A program made the translations under genes and the position numbers. DNA of 64,000 nucleotides from Euphorbia lathyris (taxonomy: Eukaryota; Streptophyta; Magnoliopsida; Malpighiales; Euphorbiaceae): NCBI RefSeq assembly GCF_963576675.1, contig NC_088918.1, positions 67,419,001 through 67,483,000 on the forward strand, written 5' to 3'. Position 1 is the stretch's first letter. The number at the start of each line of letters is the position of its first letter. This document shows, in pieces, positions 20,791-32,489 of this stretch. The notes under the pieces were generated by a model. The model worked only from the letters and a program-made list of their open reading frames with translations. It had not been told where the DNA came from and searched no databases.

Positions 20791-22863
20791 ATGGTAGCAT
20801 GTCCATTACTCCTCCATTTCAATGGATTTTGGTCGCCAGATTTCAAATTTTAAAATTTCGAAACAGATGGAGTTGTGTTGCCAGAAAATAGTTCTTTCGG
20901 AATGATGTACGATGTTTTATCGAATCAATTGAAGGTTAACAAAGACACAACTACAATGAAGATTCAATTCCAGGTAAATCATATGCATTTTGTTTTTAAA
21001 TTTTTATATATTAATTTCGTCAAGCATAATCATATATATATATATATATATATATATAAGACTAGTTTATTAAATTTATATTATTTAACCATTTATACAG
21101 TTAAAAGAAGGTCTTGCCCCAATGAATATTTCAAATGACATGAATTTTTCATTCTATATGCAAATGAGAACCGGAGTGGAAAATGTGATGAACTATCCTT
21201 TATGTATTAGTATGGAGGAAAAGATAAACTTGGAACTGAGCACATATCAACCTCTAAGCATTGAAAATGTAGAAGATTCTAATTTACAGATTGTTCAAGC
21301 TCAAAAAGCTCCTCTAGATATGATTGATTATGTCCATCAATTAACTCAATCAATTTTGGAGGAGCTAGATAATCCAATTAGAATTGAAGACGGGAAAGAG
21401 ATAGAAGGAGATTCATCACTAATTTCAGACAATAGGTTCAAAAACTTTCAGGAGGGAAATATTTTTATTGACAAAGCAACATTACAAAGTGCATTAAGCT
21501 TTTATGCAATTGAAGAATGCTTTCAATTTAGAACTGAGAGATCAAGTCAACAACATTATTTTGTAAAATGTATTGATCCAAGTTGTTGTTGGATATTTCG
21601 AGCAAGTAGGTGTGGAAACTCAAGTGCATTTCAGATTAAGAGATTTGTGAACAACCACTCTTGTTCTTTAGATATTAGATTTTCGGGGAAGAGGCAAGCT
21701 ACTAGGAAATTTATTGGTGAAGTGATAAAAATGAAATATGTGGAAGCGAAGTCTCAGTATAAACCTGGAGATATAATTGAAGATATGAGACTTGGTTATG
21801 GGGTAAATATAAACTATCAAAAGGCTTGGAATTCGAAAGAAAAGGCACTTGAATTAATTCGTGGCAAATCGAAGGATTCATACCAATTACTACCAAGCTA
21901 CCTACATATGCTAGAACAAACAAACCCAGGGACTATTATTGAATTCATAAGAGATGCATCAAATGCATTCTTATATGTTTTTATTGCTTTTAGTGCAACA
22001 ATTAAAGGTTGGAGGTACTGTTGGCCAACCGTAGTTGTTGATGGCACTTTCTTAAAAGCAGCTCATGGTGGTACATTAATAACAGTTTGCACTCAAGATG
22101 CCTCAGGTAATAATTACATATCTCTCTCTTTATATATTTATATAAACATACTTATTTGATGTGATTTTTTAAAGTCAATAATAATCTGAATAATGAAATT
22201 TTTAAGAGTCCTTTGACATGTCTGTTTCACTTACTTTAGATATTACAAATTATAATTAAGTTGTTTGTTTTTGGTAATTACCATTTACTTATTTACATGC
22301 TAAAAAAATGTTATGTCAATCTTTAATATTTTTTTAATAGTAAAAGAAGCTTTATTGTAATTTGTAATGAGTGTTAGTTTCATAAATAAGATTGCATCAA
22401 ATCCCACTCATAAAAATGTAATCATTTATATGTAGGAGCAATTTTTCCATTAGCATTTTGTGTGGTTGATTCAGAAAATGATTCTTCTTGAGAATGGTTC
22501 TTCAAAAAATTTAGAGAATCATATGGGACAAGGAATGGAATTTCCTTTGTATCAGATCGTCATGAAAGTATTGCAAAGGGATAGGGTAAAATCTACCCAG
22601 AGGTAGACCATTATGCTTGCACGTATCATTTGCGGTGTAACTTGAAGTCTCGATTCTGAAAAGACCCCAAAAAAGTAGGTATGTTTTTCGAGCGAGCTGC
22701 AAAGTCCTACACAAATGTGGAGTTTGAATTGAATATGATTCAATTGGACCGTGTTGACAAAGAAATAAGAGCTTATTTATCAAATATTGGATTCAAAAAA
22801 TGGGCGAGATGCTATCAATTTGCAGAATCAATGAATGCAGTGAACAAAGCAATAAAAATATAA
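20791..22863 (+). pseudogene. Decayed MULE (MuDR-type) transposase
   Basis: Three exons can be placed: 20791-20973, 21101-22106 and 22436-22863, with GT-AG introns and matching phase. Exon 1 gives MVACPLLLHFNGFWSPDF, a stop, then DGVVLPENSSF, the usual PB1-like N-terminus of these transposases. Exon 2 holds the MuDR zinc-finger-like region (CIDPSCCWIFRAS, then NNHSC) and the start of the catalytic domain (VVVDGTFLKAAHGG, first Asp). Exon 3 has SDRHES (second Asp) and CTYHLRC (CxxH motif). It carries in-frame stops after ENDSS, after ESIAKG and after LKSRF, and breaks off at AESMNAVNKA. The C-terminal third, with the catalytic Glu and SWIM finger, is missing. The 3' end degenerates into GCAGAATCAATGA-like repeats. 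Not functional. Confidence 0.85.
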
Positions 22864-25404
22864 GAATGCATTTTAAGAAAGTGCAGAATCAATGACTTCA
22901 AATATAGCAGAATCAATGAATGCAGAATCAATGACTTAAAAAGGTTGGAGCTACAATATGACTTCAAATATAGAAGAATTTATTTTAATTGAATAAAATC
23001 ATATTCAATTCAAATATTTTTAATTTTGTCAAATTAGCAGTTATCTGATATTAAATCATTAATTATTTACTCCAATATCCATTATTCAAACCTAGCAGTT
23101 ATTGATATTAAATCATTAATTATTTACTTCAATATCCATTATTCAAACCTATATTCACGTTTACTCCAAATCCCATTACTCAAACCTATATTCACGTTTC
23201 CACTATCCTATTACAGTTTTGATTTTTTTGATCTGTTTCTTTTTGTGTTCTTTATCCTTCTTTTTGTTGTTCATGAATTTAAAAAACAACTGTCTTCTTC
23301 TTCCAATACCTTCTGAGTTTTTTAGATTATTGCTTTGTTTGTATGAATTTCAGAAGCATTTCTAATTCAGCCAGGTATGTTTCATTATCCTTTGTATTTT
23401 TTGCGATTGCTTCACTTTTTTCCCAATTCCTAATATCCTTTGTATTATATCAATCTAAAAATACTGTGGCAGTTACAACACATTTCCCCCTTTTTTTTTG
23501 CCGTTAGTTTATCAATTAAACTAATTACTTGACATTCTCAAAATAAAAGACTCATAGTTTTGATATATTAATAATTAAATCACCAACATTAATAAAATAA
23601 TAATATTATTAACATCTGTGATTTTTATGTAAAGAGCCCAATTGCAATTTTGTACTTAAATAGTTTCAGACCCATCCTGAAATTTCTGAGTACCATTGTA
23701 AAACTTAAGTGAATGTCCTAATAATAAAATAAAAATAAATATAATATTTTCGACTTTAAGTTATTCTTATACTTTTTTTAAGTAAAATTAGTAATTAGAC
23801 TTTTATAATTAATATTTTCAAATAAATCGCGTTAAAATTTCAATAGAAAATAAAGTTAATGCATTTAACATTACTTGCGAAGTCGCGATATAGTTGGTTG
23901 TAAATATAATTTAAATAATTTTAATTTTGACAAACTCCATTTTGTAGAAACAATAGTAACTGATATAATTAATAATATCCTACCATAAATTCATCTTACA
24001 ATGTGTTTTTAATTTCACCAATTAATGAGATTGTTTGGATTCGAACTTTTGACCATTTCGTCTAAAAGACTCTGATACTATGTTAAAAAACCAATTGAAC
24101 TAAAAGTTAAGCCGATAGCTAAGGTCCAATAATATCTTTTTATATTAATCTCTAAAAAAATAAAAATAAAACTAAATCGTTTTAAATAGCTCAATATCTT
24201 AATAGTATTCTTTTTTTATCTCTTTTAGTAAAATAGTTCGTAAAGTTTTTAACTCTTGAAACGAATCTTGACTATTAATTAATGTCATAAGAAATCTCTA
24301 TAGTATTACTACTATTTGGAGCTCGTGTGCGGCCGCACTTCCTGCACATCCTCAGAACCACTTTGAATATGTTATTAGGCAAGGTCAATCCTGAGTTTTT
24401 GAAGGTCTAAAGGCGAAGTAGAAAATGGAAGTCCCAATAAATAAGTACAAGTAAAAAATATTATGGAAAACTGAATTATGTAAAAGAAAAATTACTTAAG
24501 AATGAAATATTTTATTATATTTAACAATCAATCTAAAAATATTCAATTTCATATAAAAAACCATTTTATTTCGCTTTAAGTACCTAGTTTCTTATACAGA
24601 ATATTATATTCAATTTTCAAGATTTCAAAATCGCTAAAAATAGTATTTGGTTTAGTTGTTACTATTACTATTAGTTGTTTGTTGTTGCAGTTAGCTATTT
24701 ATTATTACCTGATTAATTATTAATATTTGATAAAATTATGATTAACTATTACTATTAATATGTATACAAATTAATAAAAATAATCTAAATAACTAAATAC
24801 TAATTTATTGAAAGGAGTAAGATTTTGTTCTTTCGATAATAATATTATAGAGATAAAAATAACGTTAAAGAAGAAATGTGTTTTGTGTAAATAAGAAAAA
24901 TAATTTTACCAACATCAAATAAATATAAACAACTCTTCATAAAAAAAAACTCTAAAAATAAACTTTTCGTGAAAAACTTTAAAATGCTATTGTTTTTATA
25001 AAAAAAAAATCAAATATTATTGTTATATAAACTTAATCAAACACCATATATGTTACAATTTGTGATGAAACACTAAATATTAATCCAAAAAGTTGAAACA
25101 AACAACCGCTAAAAATAATCAAAACCTTGAGTCGATATCTATTTTTGTTTTTCGTTATCATATAAAGTAGAGCCTTCAAACTTTCGAACTTAATTTCAAC
25201 ACTGTTGGAAAGGTACCTCAAAAGAGAATTATATATCTCACATATAATGCAGATCAGTAATGCTCACATGAATCTTGAATGATCAAAGACGTGGTAGGTT
25301 CTAATCAGGCCAGGTGGATTGGCTAGAATAGAATTTCTCATGTACTTGAATTACTTTGATTTATTTGACCTATTGAGCTACTTTAGAATTATCCCATTTT
25401 ATTA
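22864..25404. other. AT-rich intergenic DNA with small tandem repeats
   Basis: 22880-22945 repeats GCAGAATCAATGA. 23040-23180 holds a diverged tandem duplication (ATTAAATCATTAATTATTTA followed by CCATTATTCAAACCTA). The remainder is low complexity. No gene or clear element end seen. Confidence 0.5.
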
Positions 25405-25431
25405 GGGTATTGCTAAATACCGTCCCTAATT

Positions 25432-25470
25432 TCCGGTTCACCGCACTGTTTTGACCATTATACCCTTGCC
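25432..25470 (+). repeat. Left terminal inverted repeat segment of the composite MULE
   Basis: CCGGTTCACCGCACTG and the following TTGACC...TACCCTT pair with 32454-32489 in inverse. Confidence 0.65.
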
Positions 25471-25544
25471 ACTTTTTTTCCCCTAAAACCTTCAAAACTC
25501 TCTCTAGTTTTCTCTCCCGAGCACAAATCCCGGATTTGAAAAAA

Positions 25545-28265
25545 ATGGATCAAAACATTCCCGAAGACAATGAGTTCGAACACGAGGTAATATTACGAGA
25601 ATTAAAAACGTTATTTAGCATTTTTTTATTTTTTTTTATTCGATTTTTGCCTGGACGGGTGGCGATTACCACCCGTTCCTTAGGCCGAACGGATGAACTA
25701 CCCGTTCGGCCTAAGGAACGGGTGGTAATCGCCACCCGCTCCACCTATGGAACGGGTGGTACGCGCCACCCGCTCCACCCATGGAACGGGTGGTACGCGC
25801 CACCCGTTTCACCTATGGAACGGGCAGTACGCGCTACCCGTTTCCACCTATGGTGGAACGGGTAGCCTGCCCGTTCAGGCAAAAATGGGCAGAAATTGCC
25901 CCGAATTAATTTCGAACGGGAGAAATAGCCCCGAAGTATTTTTTTTGTAATTTTAATGTAAATTTTTCGTATATTCAGGTACCGATAGAAGATTGGAACC
26001 CCGATAACATTGATTATAGTTCGCGTTTTATAACGGATACCGTTTTCCCCTCCAGTCAGGATGCTATTGATTGGGCAAAAAAGATAGCTATTCAGAATGG
26101 GTTTGAGCTTGTAATATCTTCGCACAAAAATGGGGGAAAACAGAAGTTGTTGCGCTGTTCACGGGGTGAACGATATAGAGGTGTTGTGAAAAATGATGAA
26201 GATCCTGCAATTAGGAAAAGTAAAACTAAAGCGTGCCGCTGTAAATTTCAGATTAAAGCCTATCAACATGCAGACCTTTCGGGATGGGGGATAAAGGCTA
26301 AGGCTGGGTTAACTGGAATGCATAACCATACAATGCGTATGTATCCAGAGGGAAGTCGGCAAATGAGCGGACTCAGTATCGCATCTAAACAAATTATGCG
26401 TGATATGTCTTCAGCTCAAGCAAAGCCTTGTGCTATTTTAGCAGCAGTTAAAGAAAAACACCCAGAGGACAACTCAGTAATTAAACACATATATAATTAC
26501 AGGGACAAAATGAGGAGGGACGCGTTTGAAGGTAGAGACCTGGCTAGTCAATTCTACCATATTGCTGTGGAGAACAAATATGTCAATTACACACAGGCTG
26601 ATTCAGGTGTGATAACACATGTGTTCATGGCACATCCAGAGTCAGTTGATAAGTTCAGGAGTTACCACTGGTACATCGGCATTGATTCAACGTACAAAAC
26701 AAACAAGTACAAAATGCCGTTTGTTGAGATTGTTGGGATGACGCCATGCAATAATAACTTCAAGATAGCGTATGCTATTGTTAAAGACGAGACCGAAGGG
26801 AGCTATCATTGGATTTTGCAAAGGCTGAAGATTTTGCTTGGGGATGATCTTAACCCGACCGTTGTTGTTAGTGACAGGGAGCTTGGGTTATTAAAGCCGA
26901 TACAAGAAGTTTTTCCACAAGCAGCGCACTTGCTATGCACTTGGCATATAAATAAGGATGTGGAAGATCGTGTGTATAGAATCATTGGAGATAAAGGCCT
27001 TGCCTCTAAATTCAAGAATGGCAAATGGAGAACAATATTAGAATCATTAACCATTGAGGAGTACGAGACCAATCTTATGATGATGAAGGAAAAGATGAGC
27101 AGGTTCAAAGGAGTTATCTCGTATGTTGAGGAGACGTGGTTGGTGCATAAGGAGAAGTTTGTTGTTGCTTGGACAAAGGAGTTCCTACATTTTGGTAACA
27201 CAACTACTTGTCGAGTGGAGAGCGAACATGCTAGTCTAAAGCAATGGCTCAATACGGCAACTGGGTCCCTTGACACGGTATGGCAGAAGGTTCACAAGCA
27301 GATTGAATCACAAGCAACCAATATAAGGTATTTGCAATATGAGAGGGTTGAGCCATGAAGTGTACGTGCGTTGCGGTTGTGTATTGAGAACATCGCATAA
27401 GATACCATGTGCATGTGAACTGAAACGAGCTTGTGATCTGGAACAAATGATCAGTTCTGAGAGTGTTCACGTGTTTTGGAGAACACTTTTAATCAATCAT
27501 GGTCACACTGATGAAAATGACGGGCGTAATGATCTGAACGAGGAGCAGCGATATTTTAAGTCCTTAGTGGACCAAGTCTCTAAAGCCGACCCATCCGTAA
27601 TGCGTAATATTTCAATGTTTATCCATGATCAACTACACCCTGATCAAGCTCAGTACACCGAACCCGATGTCAAAATTAACGTGCGGGGGCGACCTAAGGT
27701 GAGCAAATCCACAAAATGTATGCCGAGTTCTTGGGAATATAATGAAACTCGTACGGTAGCAACTTACATTTTTGGTGACGAAGAAGCGTGGCAGACAGTT
27801 AGGCATCACATTCGAAATGAAGTAATTGCTAACCGTTGTTTGTATCAAAGAGTGTTTGTTGATACTGTTGATGCACCTCTTCGTAGAGTAAGTTGGGACG
27901 GTGCAGGTTGTACGCCGGATTATTGGATGATCGTTTGGGATGACTTGTGGCCGGTTGCTACCAAGTACAATTCTGCTATCATGTTATTTGGCTTCTCATG
28001 TGGGGACACATTAGCGTTGTGTGGTACTATCTTACCATTGTATGCCGCATCGACTGCTACAAGACCATCACGTGAGATTTGTATAGCTCATTTAGGGAAT
28101 CACTGCCAGCACTACATACGTTTAAATTTATCGCCTAACTTTCCGGTGCCCCCTATAGTACACTGGTGGTTTGTGCACCGAGGCCAAAGCGCTGTAGGAT
28201 GGGAGCGCTTCTATCAGGATAGGGTGACACAGTGGACCAGATTGGCCCAACTTAGGGGATATTAG
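25545..28265 (+). pseudogene. MULE transposase with C-terminal OTU remnant, frameshifted
   Basis: Exon 1 (25545-25586) encodes MDQNIPEDNEFEHE. A GT-AG intron (25587-25978) joins in phase to VPIEDW. The N-terminus has the MuDR DNA-binding region (about codons 25-95). The catalytic domain shows GIDSTYKT (first Asp), VVVSDREL (second Asp), LLCTWHINKD (CxxH) and CRVESEHASLKQW (Glu). The first frame ends at a TGA (27356-27358). The next frame (from 27339) supplies the SWIM-like finger CGCVLRTSHKIPCAC, GRPK, and an OTU-like domain ending HWWFVHRGQSAVGWERFY. The roughly 40-50 residues normally lying between IESQ and the finger are missing, so a deletion caused the frameshift. The OTU part lacks its GDGNC catalytic-Cys box: WEYNETR runs straight into TVATYIFGDEEAW. 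Both defects suggest loss of function. The family resembles the MULE-OTU group (KI/Kaonashi-type). Confidence 0.85.
25655..25900. repeat. Left subterminal palindrome array, in the transposase intron
   Basis: A perfect 32-bp inverted repeat (25661-25692 with 25702-25733, 9-bp spacer) is followed by about three 34-bp units. Each unit is itself near-palindromic (CGGGTGGTACGCGCCACCCG core). GC content is far above the surroundings. It lies entirely within intron 1 of the transposase gene. Confidence 0.9.
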
Positions 28266-28274
28266 TGGTTGATA

Positions 28275-28680
28275 TTCTGTAATGTTACAGGTGAATTATG
28301 ATGAATTATGTGTGGTTCTGTAATGTTACAGGTGAATTCTGATGAATTATGTGTGGTTCTGTAATGTTACAGGTGAATTCTGATGAATTATGTGTGGTTC
28401 TGTAATGTTACAGGTGAATTGTGATGAATTATGTGTGGTTCTGTAATGTTACAGGTGAATTGTGATGAATTATGTGTGGTTCTGTAATGTTACAGGTGAA
28501 TTCTGATGAATTATGTGTGGTTCTGTAATGTTATAGGTGAATTCTGATGAATTATGTGTGATTCTGTAATGTTACAGGTGAATTCTGATGAATTATGTGT
28601 GGTTCTGTAATGTTACAGGTGAATTCTGATCAATTATGTGTGGTTCTGTAATGTTACAGGTGAATTCTGATCAATTCTGA
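28275..28680. repeat. 41-bp tandem repeat, about ten copies
   Basis: The anchor GATGAATTATGTGTGG recurs every 41 bp (28300, 28341, 28382 and on). Copies differ at only a few bases (GAATTATG/GAATTCTG/GAATTGTG; the last units have GATCAATT). It begins ten bases after the transposase stop and lies upstream of the accessory ORF. Confidence 0.95.
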
Positions 28681-28701
28681 TTAATATATTCGAACATGTG
28701 G

Positions 28702-28757
28702 TATTCCAACGGCTATATTCCAACGTCTATATTCCAACGTCTATATTCCAACGGCTA
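28702..28757. repeat. 14-bp tandem repeat, four copies
   Basis: TATTCCAACGGCTA / TATTCCAACGTCTA, exact 14-bp period, just upstream of a TATA-like TATAAAAT near 28770. Confidence 0.9.
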
Positions 28758-28848
28758 TATTCTCCATCTATAAAATTAAACAATGTTGCTACTTCAGTTA
28801 TCCACATTTACTCTTTACATTACGATCAACGAAAACTCTCAAACATAA

Positions 28849-29598
28849 ATGGCTTCATCTGATTTTACCAACGAGTTCCCTAATTTTCCTCCCGAGAAAA
28901 GCATAGTTTCAACTTTGAATAAGTCTGATTGCACGACGAAGATGCTTGATTACCAATACTACGCAATCCGTGTATATGGAGAGACATTTGTGAGTCCAAC
29001 AATGTTCCATCCTGAATTTCCATTTATGTTTTGCTTCAAGCTTCCGTCTGCTGGTGAGTTTCCAATATACTCACTACACATGCTGTGGTTCTTATGTTAT
29101 ATGTATTACATGCCTTTTGAATTTGCTCTAGAGGAATGGTTGAACAATTTGAATGAAGGAAATATTCCTAGTCATATTCAAACATTTCTGAAGTGGTTTA
29201 TGCCTATTGATGACTGGAAAGCTATGTTCGCCAGACTATTGCGTGATAATCAGAGGGGAATCATCCCTAAAACAAATTTCAACTCCATCATCTTTTTAAG
29301 ATGGACAGAGTCTGAAATTTCTCATGAGGTTCATCGAACTTATCCTTACTCGATCGTGAAAAATTAGGATCGCTATAAATTAGAGGTTCGAGTACTACAG
29401 AGTATCAGCGCTTCAAAGAACGATTACCTGCCAGGACGAGCTTAGCCAAGAAATAGAGGAAATGCTCCATGGAACATTTTTCCTGTGGAATATGAGACGA
29501 ATATTGCAGAGGAGAAAGAGATATACCTTGCAATACAGTCAGGTGTACCAGCGACATCTTCACCAAACATTCAGGTGTACGAAGAAGATAGTGACTAA
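28849..29598 (+). pseudogene. Unrecognised accessory ORF of the MULE, two in-frame stops
   Basis: One continuous frame of 250 codons (MASSDFTNEF...YEEDSD) is interrupted by TAG at 29365-29367 and TAG at 29443-29445. The first 172 residues are open. The sequence is rich in aromatics (YYAIRVYGE, MLWFLCYMYYMPFEFALEEW, FLKWFMPIDDWKAMFARLL). It looks like a compact folded domain rather than random translation. A TATA-like box and a short repeat array precede it. I do not recognise the family. Its place between transposase and PMD gene suggests a transposon accessory protein. Read-through or recent inactivation could explain the two amber codons. Confidence 0.6.
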
Positions 29599-29806
29599 TG
29601 TCTTTTTTTTCCGGTTTATGTCGTTGTAATGTCTTTTTTCAGTTTATGTCGTTGTAATGTATTTTTACAGTTTATGCCGTTTATGTCGTTCTAATGTATT
29701 CTTAAATTTGCAATAATAACAAAACATACCACAAAAAAGTACTAAAATATCAATCCACCAAATTCAGTCAAAATAGTACTAAAATACTTCAAAATACAGT
29801 CATAAC

Positions 29807-32371
29807 TCACTTGGCCAAATGCCAAGCATCCATAATCTCCTCTAACGACTGCCTATATACAATCGCAGCATCCTCGTCCAGATGACTCATGTGATCCAAC
29901 ACAGTTTCACCCCAGCCAGATAATCGACTAACCCACTGTAAAAAAGTAAAGAACAAAAAACAAGGTTAATATCATTTCACATTTCAGTAAATATCATTTC
30001 ACATTACTAGACCAGTAAAGAAAAACCAAAAATAACTTACAATCTCACTGTTTGAGCGAGTATAAACAGCCGGTCCGGGTGCAACAATCTCCGGAAGTAG
30101 ACGAGGGTGTGAGTGATGGGTGTACCAATGCATGTACTGATCCTCACAATCTGATGGAGTATGTGCTGGAGTGAATACAGACAGTATAAGGACGGACGAC
30201 TGGGGAAAAGAGTCCCAAATACCCTGCACCATCACAGCTGGCACCTCTACACGATACTTCAAACTGGTCCACGGGCGAACAGCCTTAGAAGGCTGCAATA
30301 TCGGTCTAGGAATGGTCTGCACATGTCCAAGCTGTCGAAGGCATCGCCCCGGTATGTACGGCTCGATCACATCCCGATACCGTATCCATCCAGAATATAG
30401 AGTCCTCGGGGTCTCAGTAATGGCATCAGGGCCATACGGCATCCACATGACCTACAGGTGTATAAAATTACATTAACACATACAAGTAATACACAAATTT
30501 GTTTTAATTGAACAATATTTATAATTATAAAGCAAGTATACCTCATCTGCTGTCAACACATCAAGCCGGGCACGAAATGCTCTCAGCCGCTCATCGCTCT
30601 TCTCCATCGATATAGATGGCCACAACCAAGCCCTAGGAAGATCCGGGTCAACTGTAACTGCCTCTCGATGTGGCCTGAAGCAAGGAAAATACTCGTAAAT
30701 CCAGGACTGGAGCAATGTCATACAACCCGTCATCTGCCCGCAATCTCCTCTGGTAGCAATACCAAGATGACGGTATAGATATGCTAGTGCAGCTGATCCC
30801 CAAGAAAGTCCAACGGCTCCAGCCGCCGAGTCCTGCACCTCTAACAGACAAGAAGGTCGGATGCGGTCACCACTCTTGTCTACGAACAAGGTGGAACCGA
30901 GCATCAGCCACGTCCAAGCTATAGCCTGGGTCTCAGGAATCCGACCACCTCTACAGTGCTCCATGACGGAAGCGGCTCGTATACCACCAGAAGCATAATG
31001 ACGGGCATCTAACTGAACCCGAGTCACCCCAAACAAATCCATCACACACTCCTTAAGCTCATCAACAGTCGCATCAGCAGTCACCATGGCACCATCTACG
31101 GGGATACGCAATATCTCCCACACATCATGCATCAAAATGGTCATCTCGCCAAATGGCATGTGAAATGATGACGTGTCTGGCTGCCACCGCTCTATAAATG
31201 CCGTGATCAGAGCAGCATCTATGTGACTGTGCATAATACCAGGTAAATGGAACAAGCCAGATGACTCGATATGCGACTGAATCGTCCGGGAAGAACCACT
31301 GTACCATAATCTCAGCTTCGTGCAATACCCTGATCTGGTATGACACCTAAGGACGCCCCTATCCTGACCGGCCCATATAGCACATGCAATATGTCCCAAA
31401 AAGCTCGGGATCACAGCACCATCAAATGGACCCCCGGGGACGGGGTCCTTCACAACCCAGTCATCCTCTACACTCCTCGATCGCTTGCTGCTACCTGAAA
31501 TTACAGCAAATCGTCCGTCTCGACCCCTCGTCACAACGCCACGATCTATGGGGATAGTATCAGCACTAGGACGATGCATAGAAGCATCCCCGTCCATGTC
31601 TATATCAGCCGCCTCATCCCGTCCCTCAGCACGCTCCGCCTGTGCAGCATGTGCCCTCCGGGCGTCCGCCATGAAACGCTGCTGCTCCTCCCGGTCCCAC
31701 CGAGCAGATGCAGTAACAGGACGTGAAGACGTGCGTCTAGGGTCAGCTCCCTCCTGATCCTGTAATATTATTTATTTATAAGGTATATTCAATTTAACAT
31801 AATTTTTTTTCTATACGTTCGGGTCTGCCTACGCCCGGTCCGTGCAATTTTTTTTAAAAAAAATTCAAAATTTGTCCCTTTTTAGCCTGGGCAGGTGCTT
31901 TACACCACCTGCCCTATGGTCCAAACGGGTGCGGCGCACCAGTCGGCCTTAGGGTCGACCAGTGCGCCGCAAACGTTTGGCCCTTAGGCCAAACGGGTGG
32001 CGCATGCGCTCCACCATAAGGTGGAGCGCATGCGTTGTACGCGTTCCACCTTAAGTGGAACGCGTACGACGAGCGACCCACCCCATGGTGGAGCGTATGC
32101 GCCGCGCGTTCCACCTTACGATGGAGCGCGTGCGCCGTGCGATCCACCATAGGGTGGATCGCTCGACACGCTCCATCTCCACCTACGGTGGAACGCATAG
32201 TTCATGCGTTCCACCGTAGGTGGAGATGGAGCGTGTCGCCCGCCTAGGCCAAATTCTGGGATTTTAATCCCGAATTTCGGTCCGATTACTCACGATTTTG
32301 ATATTTTTTTTTATGGAAATACTTACCGTAATACCCATGTATCCTTTGCCGATGCCTCCTCTTCGTGCCAT
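29807..32371 (-). CDS. Plant mobile domain (PMD, MAIN-like) protein, four exons
   Basis: Exons on the minus strand: 32371-32327, 31759-30542, 30451-30041 and 29935-29807. All introns are GT-AG in phase 0, giving 600 residues without a stop. The N-terminus is MARRGGIGKGYMGIT, then an acidic low-complexity part (about residues 45-75). The PMD core follows: LPGIMHSHIDAALITAFIE, RWQPDTSSFHMPFGEMTI, LMHDVWEILRIPVDG, then PETQAIAWTWLMLG and LPRAWLWP. The C-terminal exon pair adds MWMPYGP, TLYSGWIRYRDVIEPY and CLRQLGHVQTIPRP. PMD proteins of the MAIN/MAIL type help silence transposons and maintain meristems in Arabidopsis, and PMD genes are also carried by MULEs and gypsy elements. Here it is convergent with the transposase inside the same element, so a transposon cargo or self-protection role is inferred. 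The intact frame suggests recent selection or recent insertion. Confidence 0.85.
31880..32245. repeat. Right subterminal palindrome array, in PMD intron 1
   Basis: A series of GC-rich inverted repeats. The outermost is a perfect 35-bp palindrome (32164-32198 with 32204-32238, 5-bp spacer). Smaller ones include CGCATGCGCTCCACC and its inverse around 32000, and GTACGCGTTCCACCTTAA and its inverse near 32045. It shares short words (TACGCG, CCACC, GGAACG) with the left array and occupies intron 1 of the PMD gene (31760-32326). Confidence 0.9.
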
Positions 32372-32453
32372 CTCGTTTTTGGTCGGTTTTTTTAGAATGG
32401 AAAATAAGTTGAGAGGATTTGGAATTTTCAAAACTTATGTTTGAAATAATGAG

Positions 32454-32489
32454 AAGGGTAAAAGGGTCAATATAGGGCGGTGAACCGGA
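32454..32489 (-). repeat. Right terminal inverted repeat segment of the composite MULE
   Basis: AAGGGTA...GGTCAA...GGGCGGTGAACCGGA, inverse of 25432-25470 with several mismatches. Confidence 0.6.

Noticed and set aside
25536..25865. 109-codon frame reading from the transposase start into the GC-rich array
   Set aside because: The array lies within an intron with good GT-AG borders; splicing joins exon 1 in phase to the conserved transposase N-terminus.
31914..32247. Open frames in the right palindrome array (31914-32198 minus, 32035-32247 plus)
   Set aside because: They are by-products of GC-rich inverted repeats inside PMD intron 1 and appear on both strands.
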